A stretch of DNA of 6,101 nucleotides from Candidatus Bathyarchaeota archaeon (lineage in GTDB: Archaea > Thermoproteota > Bathyarchaeia > Bathyarchaeales > DTEX01): the NCBI GenBank assembly GCA_026414245.1, contig JAOAJJ010000071.1:1-6101 (forward strand), in the 5' to 3' direction. How positions within the stretch are numbered: position 1 is the stretch's first letter; every line of letters begins with the position of its first letter. Under the pieces are notes generated by a model, which did not search any database, was not told the DNA's origin, and saw nothing but the letters and a program-made list of their open reading frames with translations. Position numbers and translations under genes: made by a program. Below are positions 5,622-6,101 of the stretch, in pieces.

Positions 5622-5628
5622 CTTTTTA
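5622..5628 (+). terminator. Oligo-T tract downstream of tRNA-Ser
   Basis: A run of five Ts (5623-5627) sits in the 111-bp gap between the tRNA and the HEPN gene. Archaeal RNA polymerase terminates at T-rich stretches, so this is a plausible stop for the tRNA transcript. A single short run is weak evidence, and the region may equally belong to the HEPN promoter. Confidence 0.3.
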
Positions 5629-5679
5629 GAAGCTCTCCCTAAATAATTCTTGTGAATATTGTTTGCCTTGGTGCCTGTT

Positions 5680-6078
5680 TTGAGGCGTGAGTCTTTAAGA
5701 TGGCTTAATGAAGCCATGTGGGATCTGGATACGGCTAGGATCTTACATGAGGCTAAAAGATTCAATGCTGCTGTTTTCTATGCCCATCAAGCTGCTGAGA
5801 AAGCTTCTAAAGCCATGCTTTACCACGTTAATGAGGCTCCGTGGGGGCATAGTGTTAGGGAACTTTTGCTCAGATACTTTGAAAAGATTGGTAAAAATCC
5901 TCCGGAAGACATGATGCGATGCGCCAGGGAACTCGACAGACATTATATACCGTCGAGGTATCCTAATGCGCATCCATCAGCCACACCACATGAAGCCTAT
6001 GACGAGGAAGTCTCTTTAAGAGCTATTAGATGTGCGGATATGGTGGTGGGGTATGCGAAAGAAGTTATCGGCCAATAG
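5680..6078 (+). CDS. HEPN-domain protein (COG2250-type)
   Basis: All-helical HEPN protein of the kind often encoded next to a minimal nucleotidyltransferase (MNT), where the pair can act as a toxin-antitoxin; many HEPN proteins are RNases. Visible family blocks are RWLNEAMWDLDTARIL, FNAAVFYAHQAAEKASKAML, the helix around HSVRELLLRYFEKIG, and LDRHYIPSRYPNAHPS, then a C-terminal helix. R-x4-H spacing occurs twice, in RELDRH and RYPNAH, but whether either is a catalytic HEPN motif is uncertain. The frame is open from TTG at 5659, giving 139 residues. I prefer TTG at 5680 (132 residues, MRRESLRWL), which matches usual family N-termini and has GGTG 6 nt upstream. The 3' end overlaps the next gene by 26 bp. 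Domain assignment is good; biological role is inferred. Confidence 0.82.
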   Translation: MRRESLRWLNEAMWDLDTARILHEAKRFNAAVFYAHQAAEKASKAMLYHVNEAPWGHSVRELLLRYFEKIGKNPPEDMMRCARELDRHYIPSRYPNAHPSATPHEAYDEEVSLRAIRCADMVVGYAKEVIGQ

Positions 6079-6101
6079 GGAGCTTAGAAAGGTTCTAGAT
6101 A
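6053..6101 (+). CDS. Start of a downstream gene overlapping the HEPN gene (partial)
   Basis: An ATG at 6053, shifted one frame from the HEPN gene, opens a frame that runs without a stop to the window edge and begins MRKKLSANRELRKVLD. A GGTGGTGGGG stretch at 6042-6051 is a strong SD just upstream. The overlap with the HEPN gene suggests translational coupling. Only 16 residues are visible, too few to assign a family. From context, an MNT-type nucleotidyltransferase is the most likely partner, but the diagnostic GSxARG-type motif would lie outside the window. Confidence 0.5.
   Translation, partial: MRKKLSANRELRKVLD

Noticed and set aside
5743..5973. Frames overlapping the HEPN gene on both strands (5708-5914 plus, 5743-5973 minus)
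   Set aside because: The HEPN frame shows clear family blocks; the others are shadows with no recognisable domain.

Overview
The window comes from an archaeon. It carries a glycerol-1-phosphate dehydrogenase gene (the enzyme that sets archaeal lipid stereochemistry), an aCPSF1/FttA-type KH–beta-CASP nuclease, an archaeal SepF, an Sm-like protein, the archaeal/eukaryotic-type ribosomal protein L37e, archaeal S10, and an intron-containing tRNA-Ser with an encoded CCA. TATA-like AT-rich boxes and Shine-Dalgarno (SD) motifs are both present, and TTG starts are frequent. SepF implies FtsZ-based division. Exact placement is uncertain. A Thermoproteota-type lineage such as Bathyarchaeia would fit, but this is a guess from gene content and not something the sequence proves.

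Layout. Positions 1-515 (minus) hold the N-terminal half of egsA, cut by the window edge. A 241-bp divergent promoter region separates it from the aCPSF1/FttA gene (757-2673, plus). This gene converges on a two-gene minus-strand unit read from the right: a Tma20/MCT-1-like PUA protein (3145-3660) followed by sepF (2695-3087). A 98-bp divergent promoter region then leads to a tight plus-strand pair, Sm-like protein and L37e (3759-4169). Next comes S10 (4245-4553) behind its own TATA-like box. S10 converges with, and overlaps by 9 bp, a minus-strand gene for an AN1 zinc finger fused to a site-2-protease-like membrane metallopeptidase (4545-5348). Divergent from that gene is tRNA-Ser(UGA) with an intron in the anticodon loop (5458-5568). 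Last come a HEPN-domain protein (about 5680-6078) and the first codons of an overlapping downstream gene that leaves the window.

How the genes fit together. Most of the window is core information processing: transcription termination and RNA cleavage (aCPSF1), RNA binding (Sm-like protein), the ribosome (L37e, S10), a ribosome-associated PUA factor and a tRNA. SepF and EgsA add cell division and membrane lipid synthesis. The right end turns accessory: the HEPN gene with a translationally coupled, truncated partner has the layout of a HEPN/nucleotidyltransferase toxin-antitoxin pair, but the partner is too incomplete to identify. The AN1–protease fusion and the intron structure of tRNA-Ser are the other parts most worth a closer look. 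I see no CRISPR array, insertion sequence or rRNA.
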